Source: an uncultured Planctomycetaceae bacterium
GTDB taxonomy: Bacteria; Planctomycetota; Planctomycetia; Planctomycetales; Planctomycetaceae
DNA: 17,641 nt
Direction of reading: 5' to 3'
Assembly (NCBI GenBank): GCA_903921605.1
Contig: CAIXQV010000672.1
Location: forward strand, 1 to 17,641
Of the stretch, positions 15,495 through 17,641 are shown one piece after another. Below the pieces are notes generated by a model that saw only the letters and a program-made list of their open reading frames with translations, was not told the DNA's origin and did no database searches. Numbering within the stretch: the stretch's first letter is position 1; each line of letters starts with the position of its first letter. The position numbers were made by a program, and so were the translations under genes.

Positions 15495-16436
15495 CTACTT
15501 TGGCTCCTCGTGATTCAAAATCGACTCCGCTCCAGACGCCAACAGTTGGCTGGCGACCAAAGCCCCGACCGCTTCCGGTGAACTCAAAGCCCCCTCACCG
15601 GATTCTTCAATTCGAGTTATCCCATCGAGACTAAGCAGGACGCCGGTCAGACGCAAAGTTTCATTCTCAATCTGGCACCAGACGCCCAGCGGTGCATGAC
15701 AGCCGGCTCGCAAAGTCCGTAACAGAGATCGCTCGGCAAGTGCCTCCGCATGAGTCGTCGCGCAGGTGATGGCACTCAGCAGTTGCATTGTCTCTTCGTC
15801 ATCGTCTCGACATTCAATGCCCAATGCTCCCTGACTGACAGCGGGGAACAATTCGGGCGGTTGCAGTAAAATGGAAATGCGAGCTTCTAATCCGAGCCTC
15901 CGGAGGCCGGCCTCCGCGAGAATGATTCCATCGTATTGTCCTTCATCGAGCTTGCGAATTCGCGTATCAACGTTGCCACGAATCTCCAGCAACTGCAAAT
16001 CAGGTCGCAGATTCAGAAGTTGCGCCTGCCTGCGAGGACTTCCAGTTCCCAGCCGCGCGTTCGGCGTCAAGTCGTGGAGAGACTGGATCGGCTCAGCTCC
16101 GTTCGGAAGTAGCAGAGCGTCAAATCGAGGTGCTCGTTCGGGAACACAGGCCAGAATCAATCCGTCAGCGGACTGCGTTGGCAGATCCTTCAGGCTGTGA
16201 ACCGCCATGTCGGCGCGCTGATCGAGCACCGCCTTTTGCACTTCGCGAGTAAAGACGCCTGTCCCGCCGAATTGCCGCAGGGCATCGGTTTGATTTGTAT
16301 CGCCCGTCGTCACGATTCGGACAAGTTCAACGGTGGGCGACTCGGGCAGACTTCGCAACCGATCGGCCAGATAATTCGCCTGCCACAGCGCTAATGCGCT
16401 GGTTCGAGTGGCGATTCGGAGTGTTCGTTGTGACAT
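15495..16436 (-). CDS. hemC: Porphobilinogen deaminase (hydroxymethylbilane synthase)
   Basis: 313 residues, the usual length. It joins four porphobilinogen units into hydroxymethylbilane in the tetrapyrrole pathway to heme, in the cytoplasm. The N-terminus LRIATRTSALALWQANYL is the family signature. Substrate and catalytic residues are visible: the VHSLKDLPT loop (79-87) with catalytic Asp84, GTGSPRRQAQ (130-139) and RGNVDTRIRKL (153-163) with the binding arginines. The dipyrromethane cofactor is attached to Cys246 in LRAGCHAPLGV (242-251). Residues 260-313 form domain 3. All key residues are present, so the enzyme should be active. The ATG has no evident Shine-Dalgarno site. The next gene on the same strand, DUF1501, starts 203 bases after the stop; no terminator is evident between them, but the DUF1501 gene has its own candidate promoter. 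Confidence 0.97.
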   Translation of the reverse strand: MSQRTLRIATRTSALALWQANYLADRLRSLPESPTVELVRIVTTGDTNQTDALRQFGGTGVFTREVQKAVLDQRADMAVHSLKDLPTQSADGLILACVPERAPRFDALLLPNGAEPIQSLHDLTPNARLGTGSPRRQAQLLNLRPDLQLLEIRGNVDTRIRKLDEGQYDGIILAEAGLRRLGLEARISILLQPPELFPAVSQGALGIECRDDDEETMQLLSAITCATTHAEALAERSLLRTLRAGCHAPLGVWCQIENETLRLTGVLLSLDGITRIEESGEGALSSPEAVGALVASQLLASGAESILNHEEPK

Positions 16437-16763
16437 GGAAGAAACAGAATGCAGAGGTTGTGGGAGGAGTGAGTCGCAATGAGCTGCGAGAATGCTAGCA
16501 GCGCGCCGCCCGAATATCCCGCATCCCGCCCTCGTCCCTTATTGTTCCTCGCAAAGTCCCGTTTTCTGGTCTGCGGATTGTTGCCGTGCGGGCTTGAAAG
16601 TTGATTCAGGTCGATTCCTAGAGCACTGCTGGCATGAAAAATCCCGGCGACGTCCCTCAATTCTGATTGAGTGGCAATTTGAGTGGTCCGGGGTGTGCAA
16701 ATGGGTTGGCCTCTTCCCGACTGGCTCCAGAAGAAGTTGGCCCCGAGATAAACTGCTCTCTGA

Positions 16764-16800
16764 AATGACGTGTCGTCGCGCATCACGTCGTTGAGCTTTT
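16764..16800 (+). terminator. Terminator-like hairpin in the gene-free stretch
   Basis: AATGACGTG (16764-16772) pairs with CACGTCGTT (16784-16792): nine pairs with one G-T wobble, an 11-base loop and a T-run at 16797-16800. No plus-strand gene ends before it, so it could end a short untranslated transcript or be chance. Confidence 0.35.
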
Positions 16801-16871
16801 AATCGATGCGGTTCATCGCGACCTCACTGAGTCAACCAGCCGCTTCTTTCGCCGTTCGTTCCGACATGCCT

Positions 16872-16886
16872 TGCAAATAGTTTGCA
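16872..16886. promoter_or_regulatory. Inverted repeat TGCAAA-TAG-TTTGCA
   Basis: A perfect 6-bp inverted repeat with a 3-base spacer, the size of a dimeric regulator site. It lies about 70 bases upstream of the candidate promoter at 16940-16967. No bound protein can be named. Confidence 0.35.
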
Positions 16887-16939
16887 TGATTGCGCGATCT
16901 GTGGGCAGATGGTGGCGCATGAGTTTGGTCAGGGAAGTG

Positions 16940-16967
16940 TTAATTTTCTCTCGAAACTAAATATAAA
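16940..16967 (+). promoter_or_regulatory. Candidate promoter upstream of the DUF1559 gene
   Basis: TATAAA (16962-16967, five of six) sits in the most AT-rich patch of the region. The best -35 candidate, TTAATT (16940-16945), is poor (three of six, 16-base spacing). The leader to the GTG at 17180 would be about 205 bases. Confidence 0.3.
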
Positions 16968-17179
16968 TTGCACGGTACAGGGATTGCGTGCGTCACTTTC
17001 GGCGTTTACAACAGAGCGACTGGAACAAGTCTTAACTGAACCGTCGGTTTGTTGTTCGTTTGGTGCGGGTGAGCTGTGGTCAATCCAGCCAGTCGCATTA
17101 GCTCGATGCAACTCGTCGACACCGCGTCGTGAGTGACATGTCTGCAAATTTATTCGGACTGCATACTTAGGAGACTACC

Positions 17180-17641
17180 GTGAACAGGAAACGTGGATTC
17201 ACACTGATTGAGCTGTTGGTCGTGATAGCGATCATCGCGATCCTTATCGCCCTGCTTCTTCCTGCGGTTCAGCAGGCTCGCGAAGCTGCTCGGCGAACGC
17301 AGTGCAAAAACAACATGAAGCAGTTGGGACTTGCGTTCCATAACTATCACGATGTATTTCTAAGGTTTACAAACGGAAGTCACCCAACGCCTTCTTATCT
17401 GGGCGGTGGTTACCACATGGGATGGGCCGTGAAGCTGTTCCCATACATCGAACAGGCGAATCGCTTCAGCCGTATGCAGACGTTCTCGCCGAACCCGACG
17501 TCCGAACTCGGCCCTTGGCGTCTCGCCGCAGCCCCACACAACGGTGCTGATCCTGTTTGGGGGCCGATACCGGGACTGAGTTGTCCGTCTTCACCATTGG
17601 GCGACCGAAGTCCAGACATCATCGTTGCCGCCGCGCCGCAC
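17180..17641 (+). CDS. DUF1559 pseudopilin-like protein, C-terminus cut by window edge
   Basis: 154 codons are visible with no stop. The start is GTG at 17180, with a strong Shine-Dalgarno sequence AGGAG (17169-17173) 6 bases upstream. The N-terminus is a class III (prepilin) signal: NRKRG, then [20 protein letters not shown], with cleavage expected after Gly6 and the family Glu five residues later (Glu11). It continues [20 protein letters not shown], the hallmark of planctomycete DUF1559 proteins. The following [13 protein letters not shown], then FPYIEQAN (near 86-93) and CPSSP (from Cys135) are standard DUF1559 landmarks. After processing by a prepilin peptidase it would assemble into, or be displayed by, a type II secretion/type IV pilus-like system; the roles of the many planctomycete copies are unknown. 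No partner gene is seen in the window. Confidence 0.95.
   Translation, partial: MNRKRGFTLIELLVVIAIIAILIALLLPAVQQAREAARRTQCKNNMKQLGLAFHNYHDVFLRFTNGSHPTPSYLGGGYHMGWAVKLFPYIEQANRFSRMQTFSPNPTSELGPWRLAAAPHNGADPVWGPIPGLSCPSSPLGDRSPDIIVAAAPH

Larger units (their letters stand above)
16437..17179. other. Gene-free stretch of 743 bases between hemC and the DUF1559 gene
   Basis: Open frames here (16882-17136 plus, 16391-16786 minus) have no family resemblance or ribosome sites. The stretch holds a terminator-like hairpin (16764-16800), an inverted repeat (16872-16886), a candidate promoter (16940-16967), the palindrome AACCGTCGGTT (17039-17049) and, at its end, the AGGAG ribosome site of the DUF1559 gene (17169-17173). 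No tRNA was recognised. Confidence 0.5.

Noticed and set aside
16600..16630. Possible tRNA T-arm (AGGTCGATTCCT)
   Set aside because: The loop lacks the TTC of a T-loop and no acceptor stem, D-arm or anticodon arm could be built around it.
16391..16786. A 131-codon minus-strand frame upstream of hemC
   Set aside because: It runs into the hemC start, has no recognisable domain and no ribosome site; likely a chance frame.

Overview
This window looks like a chromosomal segment of a planctomycete (phylum Planctomycetota). The argument is the gene families: a LamG + PSCyt1 + DUF1549 + DUF1553 secreted cytochrome-like protein, a DUF1592-group protein joined to a DUF1552 protein, a Tat-exported DUF1501 protein, and a DUF1559 pseudopilin-like protein. 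These are large paralogous families typical of planctomycetes and rare together elsewhere. Genus cannot be told from the window.

Layout. (1) 1-8830, all on the minus strand. In transcription order: a small basic protein (8830-8486), the DUF1592-group protein (8404-6284), the DUF1552 protein (6287-4899, ATGA overlap with the gene before it), a family 4 glycosyltransferase (4779-3490) followed by a terminator-like hairpin, and a large LamG/PSCyt protein (3389 to beyond position 1, C-terminus missing). (2) 8831-9343 has no convincing gene. (3) 9344-9932 is a compact toxin-antitoxin pair on the plus strand: DUF104-like antitoxin and PIN-domain (VapC-like) toxin, overlapping by 17 bases. (4) 10124-11728 is a plus-strand lipoprotein with an alpha/beta hydrolase (DUF900-type) domain. 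(5) A cytoplasmic esterase-like hydrolase (12636-11824, minus) is divergent from a Gfo/Idh/MocA oxidoreductase (12745-13755, plus). (6) Minus strand: hemC (16436-15495), then a DUF1501 protein (15291-13849) that appears to have its own promoter. (7) 16437-17179 is a 743-base gene-free stretch with several hairpins and a candidate promoter. (8) A DUF1559 protein starts at 17180 and runs off the right edge.

How the genes may work together. The DUF1592/DUF1552 pair is almost certainly one translational unit. It follows the planctomycete scheme of an exported protein with a CxxCH c-type heme motif paired with an exported protein of the DUF1501/DUF1552 type. The left-edge PSCyt/DUF1549/DUF1553 protein is the other common version; its usual DUF1501 partner, if present, would lie beyond position 1. 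The DUF1501 gene inside the window has no such partner beside it and instead sits behind hemC, a heme (tetrapyrrole) biosynthesis gene. The biochemical role of these paired families is unknown. The remaining genes look like single-function housekeeping or accessory genes. I see no CRISPR array, tRNA, rRNA, insertion sequence or phage gene.

The most open questions are the CxxCH/DUF1552 pair with its small upstream DNA-binding-like gene and repeated leader motif, the toxin-antitoxin pair, the surface lipoprotein hydrolase, and the structured region 16437-17179.
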